Made by a program: the position numbers and the translations under genes. From Nitrospira_D sp035465795 (GTDB taxonomy: Bacteria > Nitrospirota > Nitrospiria > Nitrospirales > Nitrospiraceae), in NCBI RefSeq assembly GCF_049546785.1, contig NZ_JBMWAN010000004.1, positions 517,426-581,425 on the forward strand: a stretch of DNA of 64,000 nucleotides. Reading direction: 5' to 3'. The notes under the pieces were generated by a model. That model was given only the letters and a program-made list of their open reading frames with translations. It was not told the origin of the DNA and did no database searches. Position 1 is the stretch's first letter, and each line of letters begins with the position of its first letter. This document shows positions 51,470 to 59,991 of this stretch, piece after piece.

Positions 51470-54400
51470 ATGACCAACGACGCCACGCTCCTTAGAAGCG
51501 ACCAGCGCACCCATTCCGGGACCCCGAACGATCCCTTCTCTTCCGGAGGTCGTGGGTCGTCGGCGATTGCCCAAGAAACCGTCGAGCTACTCTATGCCAA
51601 ATCGGCCGGCGGACTGGCAGCGAGCCTCGCGTTCGCTGCCGTCCTCGTCGCCAGCCACTGGTCATGGGTTTCGCACCCGTTGTTGCTCGCCTGGTGGAGC
51701 GGCATGACCCTGCTGACGGCGGCACGGGCCCTGCTGGTCAGCCGATTCAAGACATCGGATAGCGGCACATCGCCCGCCACATGGTTCAGGAAGCACCTGA
51801 CAGGGGTCCTCCTATCCGGGGTCGGCTGGGGTGCCGCTGGAATCCTGCTCTTTACCCCGGACTCCGTCGAACATCAGGCCTTCCTGGGTCTGGTCCTGGC
51901 CGGCATGATTGCCGTGGCCGCCCCTGTTTTTTCCGCCAGCCGCAGAACCTTTCTCGCCTTCGCCCTTCCGGCCGGTCTCCCGATCATCGCCGAATTCTTT
52001 CTCATCGGCGACCGGACGCACCTGACAGTCGGACTGTCGGGACTCATCTTCATGGGCATCATGACCGGTCTCGCATGGAGCCTCAACCGGGGCCTGGCGC
52101 GAACCTTCACCCTCGGCGCTGAGCGACACCAGGCACGGACGGAACTCCTCGACTTGCTCGAACGCACACACGACTTGATACAAGACGTCGCACCGGACGG
52201 ACGCCTGCTCTTCGTGAACCGCGCCTGGCGGGAAACCCTGGGCTACTCGACCAGCGAGGCTGCGGCGCAAGACATCTTTGACGTCCTCCACCCCGATAGC
52301 CACGACCGTTGCCGCCATGTCATGCAACAGATCCTCGCCGGCGGGACCGTAGACCTGGTGGAGCTGACCTTCCGGACGAAATCCGGCCGCACCGTGATCG
52401 CGGAAGGCCGCGTCAACGTGCACGTTGAGCATGGCCGGCCGGTGGCCGCACGCGGCATGTTCCGCAACATCACCGGACGGAAAATCGCCGAGGCCCGGCT
52501 CCACGCAGTCAACCAGAAGCTCGAGCAGCTCGTCGATGAGCGCACCAGCGCGCTGCGTGAGCGCGAGCGACTCTTCCGCACCCTGGCTGAATTCTCTCCG
52601 GTCGGCCTCTTCCGGACCGACGCCGCGGGCCAATGCCTCTATGTCAACGACCGCTTGTGCGAAATCGCCCGCATGAGTCCTGAGGCCGCAAAGGGGAACG
52701 GCTGGACGGCCTTGATCCATCCCGACGACCGGGAGCGTGTCGCCAAGGAATGGGCCAATGCGGCAGCAGAGCGCCAACCCTTCAGGTCGGAATACCGTCT
52801 TCAACCGGCGGATCGAGAGATTTGCTGGGTCATAGGCCAGGCGCAGGCCGAACTCGACGAGCAGGGCGACGTGGCGGGCTATGTGGGCGCGATGACCGAC
52901 ATCACTGACCGCAAGCGGGCGGAAGAGGACTTACAGGCCGGCAGGGAACTCTTCGTTCTCGCGTTTCGATCAAGTCCCGACCCGATGGGGCTCTGGGAGG
53001 TCGATTCAGGCCTGTGCCTCGACGTCAACGATGCCTTCCTCAACGGATTCGGCTATCGCCGGGAAGATCTGGTCGGACGGACGGGAGAAGAGATCGGCTA
53101 TTGGGAGACGCCGGAGAGTCGCCCGCGGTTCCTCCAGCAGCTGAAACACAGCGGCTCCATCCGCCATCTCGAGGCTCGCGTTCGGACCGCCGGCGGAACC
53201 ATCCGGGATTGCGTGGTCTCCGCCGAACTGATCGATTACCACGGCACACCCTGTATGATCACGATCGTCAAAGACAGCACTGACCGCAGGCAGCCGGATC
53301 CGGCGCTCCAGGCCTCCCAGGACCAGATCCGGCAGAAGCAGAAAATGGAAGCGATCGGGCAGCTGGCCGGCGGCATCGCGCACGACTTCAACAACATTCT
53401 CACCGCCATTCTCGGCAATGCCGAGATCGCGCTCCTCAAGAACGAGGCGGACCACCCCTCCAGACCAAACCTCGCCCGGATTCTCGAAGCCGGGCAGCGG
53501 GCCTCCCACGTCGTGCAGCAAATCCTCACCTTCACCCGCCAGCAGGACGTCTCCCGGACCGGCCTCCCGCTTGGTCCGGTGGTGACCGAAGCCTTCGCCC
53601 TGCTGCGCGCCACGCTGCCGGCGGGTGTCGAGCTGACTCATTCCTGCGATCCAGCCACACCGCAGGTACTGGCCAATGCGACGCAGCTCCAGCAGGTCTT
53701 GATGAACCTCTGCACCAACGCCTGGCACGCGCTGGGCGACAAGCCCGGCCGCATCGCGATAGACCTGGCTCCCGTCACGCTGACTCAGCCGCTCAGCAGT
53801 CCGCATGCGACTCTGCCGCCGGGCCCCTATGCGCGCCTCTCGGTGCGCGATACCGGCTGCGGCATGCCGCCGGAGACGGTGGCGCGCATCTTCGATCCGT
53901 TCTTTACTACGAAGCCGCTCGGGCAGGGCACGGGTCTTGGTTTGAGTGTGGTCCATGGAATCGTCCAGGGCCATGACGGCGCCATCGTTGTGGAGAGCGC
54001 CCCCGGCCAGGGCACAACCTTTCACCTGTACTTTCCGGCCGTGGAGACGCCGCTCCCCGCGGGCGAGCCGGCCGGGGCCCCGCGCGATACAGCTCCTCGC
54101 CGCACCTGCCGCATGCTGTACCTGGATGACGAAGAGATGCTGGTGGAGCTGGTGCGGGCGCTGTTCGAACCGCTGGGGTATTGCATCACCGGCTGTACGA
54201 AGCCGGCCGACGCGCTGGAGGCGGTCCGCGCCGATCCGGACGGGTTCGATGTGGTGGTGACAGACTACAATATGCCCGGGCTGTCCGGTCTGGAGGTGGC
54301 CCGTGAACTGGCGGACATTCGCGGCACGCTGCCGGTGGTGCTGGTTTCGGGGTACCTGACCCCGACGGACCAGGACGCCGCCCTCGCCGCCAACATTAGA

Positions 54401-54481
54401 GAAATTGTCTATAAACCCACCCTGCTGCAGGAATTGGGACCGGTGCTGACCCGGCTGGTCGACAGCCCGCCGGCACAATAG
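51470..54481 (+). CDS. Membrane-bound hybrid sensor histidine kinase with three PAS domains and receiver
   Basis: 1003 residues. About residues 40-210 are hydrophobic with five or six spans, an integral membrane sensor. PAS 1 covers about 222-340 (ERTHDLIQDVAPDGRLLFVNRAW), then a coiled coil (AVNQKLEQLVDERTSALRERERL), PAS 2 at 365-480 (LFRTDAAGQCLYVNDRLCEIARM) and PAS 3 at 490-610. The HisKA domain has H638 in GGIAHDFNNIL. The ATPase domain shows NLCTNAWHAL, VRDTGCGM, FDPFFTT and GTGLGLSVVHGIV. A receiver from about 880 (LYLDDEEMLVELV) has D932 in VVTDYNMPG and Lys in VYKPT. It is complete. No separate response regulator is adjacent, so output goes through a phosphorelay or its own receiver. 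Confidence 0.94.
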   Translation: MTNDATLLRSDQRTHSGTPNDPFSSGGRGSSAIAQETVELLYAKSAGGLAASLAFAAVLVASHWSWVSHPLLLAWWSGMTLLTAARALLVSRFKTSDSGTSPATWFRKHLTGVLLSGVGWGAAGILLFTPDSVEHQAFLGLVLAGMIAVAAPVFSASRRTFLAFALPAGLPIIAEFFLIGDRTHLTVGLSGLIFMGIMTGLAWSLNRGLARTFTLGAERHQARTELLDLLERTHDLIQDVAPDGRLLFVNRAWRETLGYSTSEAAAQDIFDVLHPDSHDRCRHVMQQILAGGTVDLVELTFRTKSGRTVIAEGRVNVHVEHGRPVAARGMFRNITGRKIAEARLHAVNQKLEQLVDERTSALRERERLFRTLAEFSPVGLFRTDAAGQCLYVNDRLCEIARMSPEAAKGNGWTALIHPDDRERVAKEWANAAAERQPFRSEYRLQPADREICWVIGQAQAELDEQGDVAGYVGAMTDITDRKRAEEDLQAGRELFVLAFRSSPDPMGLWEVDSGLCLDVNDAFLNGFGYRREDLVGRTGEEIGYWETPESRPRFLQQLKHSGSIRHLEARVRTAGGTIRDCVVSAELIDYHGTPCMITIVKDSTDRRQPDPALQASQDQIRQKQKMEAIGQLAGGIAHDFNNILTAILGNAEIALLKNEADHPSRPNLARILEAGQRASHVVQQILTFTRQQDVSRTGLPLGPVVTEAFALLRATLPAGVELTHSCDPATPQVLANATQLQQVLMNLCTNAWHALGDKPGRIAIDLAPVTLTQPLSSPHATLPPGPYARLSVRDTGCGMPPETVARIFDPFFTTKPLGQGTGLGLSVVHGIVQGHDGAIVVESAPGQGTTFHLYFPAVETPLPAGEPAGAPRDTAPRRTCRMLYLDDEEMLVELVRALFEPLGYCITGCTKPADALEAVRADPDGFDVVVTDYNMPGLSGLEVARELADIRGTLPVVLVSGYLTPTDQDAALAANIREIVYKPTLLQELGPVLTRLVDSPPAQ

Positions 54482-54634
54482 CCCGCCCCTCGCAGAGTTC
54501 CGCTCGTGCTGCGGGACGGCGCGGATCTCCTCATCGGCCGGTTGACCGCCGGGCCTGACGAAGATGATTCCCGGCAAGACGTCCATGGGCGCTGACGGTT
54601 TCTGTGAGGTGCCTCGCAGGCAGATGGGGTGCGG

Positions 54635-55147
54635 CTAGGCGTCACGCCCGCGCAACTCCGACAGAGCCTTGAGAATGTCTGCCGGTCTGGGCGGGCAACC
54701 GGGGATGCGGACGTCAACCGGAATGTGTTGATCTACCGGCCCGGTCACCGCATAGCTCCCCTTGAAGACTCCGCAGTTGATCGCGCAGTCGCCGAGAGCG
54801 ATCACCAGCTTCGGATCCGGCGTCTGTTTGTGCACGTCCTTCAATGGTTTCTCCATGTTGACGGTGACGGGGCCGGTCACCACGAGCGCATCGGCGTGGC
54901 GAGGAGAGGCGGCGATATGAATGCCGAACCGCTCCGCGTCGTACACGGGATTCATCAAGGCATTCATCTCCATCTCACAGGCATTGCACGAGCCGGTGTC
55001 CACTTCGCGGATGGCCAATGATTGTTTGAACGGCGTGGCTTTTCCGCGACATTCGGATGATGTGGCACCTTCGACAGGTTGCGTGGCCTCCGGATATTGG
55101 CCCGTCACAACTCCGGTCTTCAGACTCTTTTTAAGGATGCGAAACAT
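54635..55147 (-). CDS. HyfI/HycG/NuoB-like small subunit of hydrogenase-related complex
   Basis: 170 residues; AAAGGAGG precedes the ATG at 55147. The 4Fe-4S (N2-type) ligands are C54-NA-C57, C121 in ALGDCAINCG and C151 in IPGCPPRPADIL. The CxxC spacing is that of HycG and small hydrogenase subunits rather than the CC pair of NuoB. It passes electrons to the large subunit 82 bases upstream. Last gene of the hyfBCEFGI-like operon. No ferredoxin-type partner (HyfH/NuoI) follows, so the electron donor must reach this subunit directly or through a protein made elsewhere. Confidence 0.9.
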   Translation of the reverse strand: MFRILKKSLKTGVVTGQYPEATQPVEGATSSECRGKATPFKQSLAIREVDTGSCNACEMEMNALMNPVYDAERFGIHIAASPRHADALVVTGPVTVNMEKPLKDVHKQTPDPKLVIALGDCAINCGVFKGSYAVTGPVDQHIPVDVRIPGCPPRPADILKALSELRGRDA

Positions 55148-55229
55148 GGGCCTCCTTTCCTCCGCTGGTACGAAGCTATGGGCGGACGTGTTCCACCTCC
55201 TGCCTCCAGCCGCGCGCCTCCCGCCCGCC

Positions 55230-56816
55230 TCACAGGTCGTTCCCCGCATACGACAGATTAAAGCTCTTATTGATCAGCGGGAAATCGGGAACAATGTTGC
55301 CCACTACGGCCCACTGGAGGGCGGGCCAGTTCACGAACGACGGATCACGCACTTTGCAGCGCTGGATCTGTCCCTGTTCTCCGGCCATGACGAAGTACAG
55401 GATCTCTCCCCGCCAACCCTCCACGGCCGAGAGCGCCCACTCGCCGCGAGCGGGCATGTGCATCGGATCCGCAAGGAGCGGACCGTCCGGGATCTGCCTG
55501 TGCAGTTCGCGGATCAGGCGGATGGATTCATGGATCTCATCCATGCGGACGCGCAGGCGGGCCCGGACATCTCCATAGCGGTAGAGCGCCACGTTGACGG
55601 GCAACTCGTCGTAGGCCGCAAACGGCCGGTCGCGCCGGACATCCTGATCGATCCCCGAAGCCCGGCCCACCACGCCGATCACGCCGTGATCCCGGGCGAT
55701 GCGTTCCGTCAACACGCCGGTACTTTCCAGGCGATCCGTGAGCGACGCGTTCGCGACAATAATGGCCTCGAGTTCGGAGAAGTCCTGCTCGATCCGGTTC
55801 AGCTCTTCCACCGTGTCCTCGAACGGCTTCTTCCCGACTTCTTGCGCCACTCCGCCGACACACAGGACGCCACGCAGAAATCGCGACCCGGTCAGCCGGT
55901 CGTTCAGCTGCATGAGCCGTTCTTTCATGCGACTGCAATGGGCATGGGGCAGCGCATAGGCCGTGTCATTGCAGATGGCGCCGACGTCGCCGAGATGATT
56001 GTGCAGCCGCTCCAATTCCAGAAAGAGCGAGCGGAGGTAACGCGCACGCCGGGGCACGTCGAGGTGCCACAGCGCCTCGACGGCCTGACAATAGGCGAGG
56101 CTGTGTCCCACGGTGGTATCGCCGGAGACGCGCTCGGCCAGCGGCACGGCGGCAAGCAGCGGCTGTTGCTCGAACAGTTTTTCCAGGCCGCGGTGCTTCC
56201 AGAAGTGGCGCACTTCGAGTTGCATGATCGGTTCACCCGCCACAGAAAAGCGAAAGTGCCCCGGTTCAATGATGCCGGCATGGATCGGTCCGACCGGTAT
56301 TTCGAACACCCCTTCGCCCTCGATATGGCGGAAACGAAATTCTCCCTGCTGCCGTCCCATCACGCGGTCCCACGCAAAGTCCTTTTTCAGCGGGTGCGTC
56401 CCCTTCGGCCAGTGCTCGTGCCGGATCAAGCGACGGAGATCCGGGTGCCCTTGGGGGATGAGTCCGAACAGATCCCGGATCTCCCGTTCGTACCACTGCC
56501 CCGCATGCACTGACGGTGTGATCGACGGGAAGAGGCGGTCCTGCCCGGCAAGCTCCACAGTCAGCAGGACGAACGGGCGGCCTGACTCCAGCGCAAACAG
56601 ATATTGCAGCTCGTACCGCTCCTCTCCGGGGCGATGATCGACGGCGAAGAGCAGCGCGAGGCGGCCATGCATGGCATGGTGAACAAACCGGGCGAGTTCC
56701 GGCAGCTGTCCCCTGTCCGGGCGATACCGCAACAGGCTGTTGCCGGATGAAGGATCCGGCCGCAGAGCCGGAAAGGCTTCGTGGAGTTGCTGTTCAACCG
56801 ACGGACGATACGGCAT
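55230..56816 (-). CDS. HyfG/HycE/NuoCD-like large subunit lacking nickel-binding cysteines
   Basis: 528 residues. The N-terminal NuoC-like part (about 20-170; WYEREIRDLFGLIPQGHPDLRRLIRHEHWP) is fused to a NuoD-like part (IEGEGVFEIPVGPIHAGIIEPGHFRF; EVRHFWKHRGLEKLFE; ERVSGDTTVGHSLAYCQAVE). In NiFe enzymes the last block reads RxCGxC; here it is RVSGDT with Ser231 and Thr234. The C-terminal DPCxxC is replaced by FNLSYAGNDL. The nickel site is therefore absent and this is not a hydrogenase; it fits the hydrogenase-related (Ehr-type) or complex-I-like group. Substrate, perhaps a quinone as in complex I, is unknown. Confidence 0.9.
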   Translation of the reverse strand: MPYRPSVEQQLHEAFPALRPDPSSGNSLLRYRPDRGQLPELARFVHHAMHGRLALLFAVDHRPGEERYELQYLFALESGRPFVLLTVELAGQDRLFPSITPSVHAGQWYEREIRDLFGLIPQGHPDLRRLIRHEHWPKGTHPLKKDFAWDRVMGRQQGEFRFRHIEGEGVFEIPVGPIHAGIIEPGHFRFSVAGEPIMQLEVRHFWKHRGLEKLFEQQPLLAAVPLAERVSGDTTVGHSLAYCQAVEALWHLDVPRRARYLRSLFLELERLHNHLGDVGAICNDTAYALPHAHCSRMKERLMQLNDRLTGSRFLRGVLCVGGVAQEVGKKPFEDTVEELNRIEQDFSELEAIIVANASLTDRLESTGVLTERIARDHGVIGVVGRASGIDQDVRRDRPFAAYDELPVNVALYRYGDVRARLRVRMDEIHESIRLIRELHRQIPDGPLLADPMHMPARGEWALSAVEGWRGEILYFVMAGEQGQIQRCKVRDPSFVNWPALQWAVVGNIVPDFPLINKSFNLSYAGNDL

Positions 56817-56831
56817 CGCGTCCTCCCGACA

Positions 56832-58346
56832 CTACCGAGTGATCAACATGGCGGAAGCGGTTTCGAGAAGCCGCTGGAACGGAAGCGGCAGCACCCAGCA
56901 GAACCCGACGAGCAGCGCCGCCAGCAAGATGAGCGCCATGTGCCCCGCCGACCACGGCTCCCCCTGCGCGACCTCTCGCGGCGCCGCCCCCCACACCATG
57001 CCCGTGATGCGATACAGAAAACCGGCGAAGGCCACCAGACCACACAGCAGCAGGATCACCACCGGACCTTTCGTCCCCGGTTGCCCCCACTCTCCCGGCA
57101 GTCCGGCCGTCCCGAGCGCGGTGACGATCTGCATCTCGCTGGCAAAGAGCGCGAACGGCGGCAATGCGGCCAGGGCCAATCCGGCGACCAGCAGCGCCAG
57201 CGCAGATCCCGGCAGGACGGTGATCAGACCCTGCACGTCGCCGATCTCCACCGATTTATACCGGCGGTGAATGTTGCCGGCGGCGAAGAACGCCAGGGAT
57301 TTCGCGAAGGCATGGTTCACCAGATGAAACAGGCCGCCGAAGATGCCGATCGGTCCGCCGACGCCGAATCCCACCATCGCCAGGCCCATGTGTTCAATGC
57401 TGGAATACGCCAGCATCCGCTTGTAGTTGTGCTGCAGGAGCATGAAGAAGGCCGCGATGGCGAAGGACACCAGCCCGAACAGGGCCAGCAGGCTTCCGGT
57501 GAATGCGGGAGACACAGCCTGATCGACGATGCCCCTGCTCCGCAGAATCGCATAGACCGCGACGGTTTCCAGGACGCCCGCCAGCATCGCCGCGACTGGC
57601 GCCGGCGCTTCCGTATAGGCGTCGGGCAGCCAGCTGTGCATGGGCACGAGGCCGACCTTGGTGCCATACCCGACAAACAGAAAGACAAAGGCCAGCTTCA
57701 GAATGTGCGGATCCAGTTGCGCGGCAACCTGCTGAAGCTGGGTGATGTTGAGGGCCGAACTGACATCGCCCAGGACGCGCAGAGAGGAATAGTACATCAG
57801 CACCACGCCGAACAGCGCCAGCGAGATGCCGACCGAACAGAGAATCAGATATTTCCATCCGGCCTCCAGCGACTCGCGCCGGCGCCAGAACGCGATCAGA
57901 AACGTCGTGGCCAGGGTCGTCGCTTCAATCGCCACCCATTGCACGCCGAGGCTGTTGGCGACGGTCGCCAGGACCATGGCCAGCAGAAACATGTGAAAGA
58001 GGAAGAAGAACAGGTTGAGCCGGTTGGGCGCAATCACGCCGCGGGCGACCTGATCATCCATGTAGGACCGCATGTACAACGAACAGGCGAGTCCGACGGT
58101 GCCGATGATGAACAGAATCACCGAGGAGAGGGCATCGATGTACACGATCTCGCCGAGGACGGTGAGCGAGCCCTGCGCCAGGACGATTCTGGCGATAGCG
58201 ACCTCGGCCAGGACCAGAGCGCCGATACTGGTGAGGTTGACGAGATGGAGCCGGCGCGACGAGGAGATGAGCAGGCTCAGCCCGCCGGCCACCAGCGGCG
58301 CGAGGAGGAGGATGCTGACGGCGAGCGTGGCGGTATCCCAGGTCAT
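56832..58346 (-). CDS. HyfF/NuoN-like antiporter-type membrane subunit
   Basis: 504 residues, about 14 membrane spans. Contains the proton-pumping core of the Mrp/NuoLMN family: VEATTLATTFLIAFWRRRESLEAGWKYLILCSVG with the TM5 Glu, LAFVFLFVGYGTKVGLVPMHSWLPDAYTEAPAPVAAMLAGVLETVAVYAILR with the TM7 Lys, and LVNHAFAKSLAFFAAGNI in the broken TM12. It translocates H+ or Na+ when electrons flow through the soluble arm. Its ATG overlaps the hyfE-like stop (58343-58346). Gene order equals hyfF of hydrogenase-4. Confidence 0.92.
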   Translation of the reverse strand: MTWDTATLAVSILLLAPLVAGGLSLLISSSRRLHLVNLTSIGALVLAEVAIARIVLAQGSLTVLGEIVYIDALSSVILFIIGTVGLACSLYMRSYMDDQVARGVIAPNRLNLFFFLFHMFLLAMVLATVANSLGVQWVAIEATTLATTFLIAFWRRRESLEAGWKYLILCSVGISLALFGVVLMYYSSLRVLGDVSSALNITQLQQVAAQLDPHILKLAFVFLFVGYGTKVGLVPMHSWLPDAYTEAPAPVAAMLAGVLETVAVYAILRSRGIVDQAVSPAFTGSLLALFGLVSFAIAAFFMLLQHNYKRMLAYSSIEHMGLAMVGFGVGGPIGIFGGLFHLVNHAFAKSLAFFAAGNIHRRYKSVEIGDVQGLITVLPGSALALLVAGLALAALPPFALFASEMQIVTALGTAGLPGEWGQPGTKGPVVILLLCGLVAFAGFLYRITGMVWGAAPREVAQGEPWSAGHMALILLAALLVGFCWVLPLPFQRLLETASAMLITR

Positions 58347-59011
58347 TCCTTCAACTCGCTGAGACGGTTGGTGTCCACGCTGTCGAACGCGTCTTGCAGC
58401 CGGTTCGTATAGATGCCGGCAATCAAGGCGGCGACCAGCACATCGAAGAACACGCCCAGCTCCACGATCAACGGCATGCCGTACGTCGCGGCGGTCGCCC
58501 CTAAGAAGAGCCCGTTCTCCATGACGAGGAAGGCGATCATCTGGGTGACGGCCTTTTGCCGCGCGATCATGGTGAAGAAGCCGATCAGGACAATGGCCAG
58601 GGCAATGGCCAGGGAATCACGGGTCAACAAGTGCCCGAACGGGATGATGGGCTGTGTGATGAAAAAGGCGATCATCACCAGCGCGCCGCAGATCAGCAGG
58701 CTTGCCGGCACATTGACGTTCATGACCAGTTCGCGGGTCACGTTGAGCCGCTCGATCACGCGCCTCAGGACATGCGGGATCACGACCACCTTGACCGCCA
58801 CCGTCATGGCGGCCGCGAAGTAGATGTGGCGGGTGTCTGTGAGAAAGGCCACCAAGGCCGCGGTCAGGGCGAGAAACAACGATTGCAGGGCGAAGAGATC
58901 CACGCAGGCCGAGAGCCGGCGTTGCGCCACGATGGCGAAACAGGTGAGAAGCAGCATCGCCGAGCCCAGATCCACCAGTTGGGAGCCGAAATGAGGAGTC
59001 AACCAGGACAC
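58343..59011 (-). CDS. HyfE-like membrane subunit
   Basis: 222 residues from a GTG (GAGG six bases upstream). Six or seven hydrophobic spans; FALQSLFLALTAALVAFLTDTRHIYFAAAMTVAVKVVVIPHVLRRVIERL and MIAFLVMENGLFLGATAATYGMPLIVELGVFFDVLVAALIAGIY match HyfE, which in part resembles NuoK (Glu in MEN and ELG). It probably forms part of the proton path between the NuoH-like and antiporter-like subunits. Two bases separate it from hyfC-like and its stop overlaps hyfF-like, so it is tightly coupled. Confidence 0.9.
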   Translation of the reverse strand: MSWLTPHFGSQLVDLGSAMLLLTCFAIVAQRRLSACVDLFALQSLFLALTAALVAFLTDTRHIYFAAAMTVAVKVVVIPHVLRRVIERLNVTRELVMNVNVPASLLICGALVMIAFFITQPIIPFGHLLTRDSLAIALAIVLIGFFTMIARQKAVTQMIAFLVMENGLFLGATAATYGMPLIVELGVFFDVLVAALIAGIYTNRLQDAFDSVDTNRLSELKE

Positions 59012-59013
59012 CG

Positions 59014-59976
59014 TTAGCCTCGCAAAATGTAAAAGAACAACAAGCCGAGCAGCGCCAGGATGAAGGCGGCGCCGAGCAGGTCGGTGACACGGAAGAGGCG
59101 CATTTTAGCGAACATGCACTCCATCGTGCCGATCACGACCGCCAGACCGGCCACTTTCACCAGATAGACGGCCAACCCAAGCGCGAGCGCCAGGGGCGTC
59201 AGCGTCGTCGCGATTCCCCAAGGGGCAAACACGTTGGCGATGAGCGTCAGGAACACCAGGAGCTTGATGCCGGAGGCCCATTCGATGAGGGCCAGGTACC
59301 GTCCGGAATATTCCAGCACCATGGCTTCGTGGATCATGGTGAGCTCGAGGTGCGTGGCCGGATTGTCCACGGGGACGCGGCCCGTTTCGGCGATGGCCAC
59401 GATGAAGAGCGCGGCCAGCGCCATCAGATGCGGAGACGGATCGGTCGCAATCCCCTCCAGCAGCGCGGTCTTGTGGACGATCGTGCTGAGGTTGGTGGAA
59501 CCGGTCGTCAGCGCGATCGCGAAGATCGCCATGATCATGGCCGGTTCGGCCAGCGAGGCGATGATCGACTCACGGCTGCTGCCCATCCCGCCGAACGCGG
59601 AGCCGGCATCGAGTCCCGCCAGGATGAGGAAGAACGTGCCCAACGCCAGCAGATAGACCAGCGCGATGATATTGCCTGCGAAGTTGAGCGGGACCTGCGA
59701 GGCAAAGACCGGAACGAGCAGTCCGGCTGTCACGGTGGAGGCAAAGACAATGTATGGAGTCGCCGTAAAGATCCACGACGTGGTGGTGGAGACGACCGGT
59801 TGCTTGCGAAACAGCTTCGCGAGATCGGCATAGGGCTGGAAGAGGCTCGCCCCTCGCCGGCATTGGAACCGCGCCTTCACTTTTTGGATCAGGCCGACGA
59901 TGCCGGGGGCGACGACCAGCAGCACGAGGGCCTGAATGGCTGTGAGCGCGACGGCTTGCAACATCATGAGATTCAC
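59014..59976 (-). CDS. HyfC/HycD/NuoH-like membrane subunit
   Basis: 320 residues from a GTG nine bases after GGAGG. Eight spans; VKARFQCRRGASLFQPYADLAKLFRKQPVVS is the cytosolic loop that contacts the small subunit, LAGLDAGSAFGGMGSSRESIIASLAEPAMIMAIFAIAL carries conserved Arg/Glu residues of the quinone-channel helices, and AETGRVPVDNPATHLELTMIHEAMVLEYSG is the signature for the family. It connects electron transfer to the proton-pumping arm. Confidence 0.93.
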   Translation of the reverse strand: MNLMMLQAVALTAIQALVLLVVAPGIVGLIQKVKARFQCRRGASLFQPYADLAKLFRKQPVVSTTTSWIFTATPYIVFASTVTAGLLVPVFASQVPLNFAGNIIALVYLLALGTFFLILAGLDAGSAFGGMGSSRESIIASLAEPAMIMAIFAIALTTGSTNLSTIVHKTALLEGIATDPSPHLMALAALFIVAIAETGRVPVDNPATHLELTMIHEAMVLEYSGRYLALIEWASGIKLLVFLTLIANVFAPWGIATTLTPLALALGLAVYLVKVAGLAVVIGTMECMFAKMRLFRVTDLLGAAFILALLGLLFFYILRG

Positions 59977-59991
59977 CGGTCTTCGCCTCCG

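Noticed and set aside
53006..54586. 526-codon frame on the minus strand
   Set aside because: Antisense to the histidine kinase/receiver region whose catalytic motifs are intact on the plus strand.
54921..56513. 530-codon frame on the plus strand
   Set aside because: Antisense to the HyfI- and HyfG-like genes; no protein motif and no ribosome site.
55230..56816. Assigning the complex as a NiFe hydrogenase (formate hydrogenlyase)
   Set aside because: Both nickel-binding cysteine motifs are missing in the large subunit and no formate dehydrogenase or maturation genes are near.
56781..58412. 543-codon frame on the plus strand, Gln/Arg/Asp-rich
   Set aside because: Mirror of the HyfF-like membrane protein; hydrophobic codons read backwards give this charged composition.
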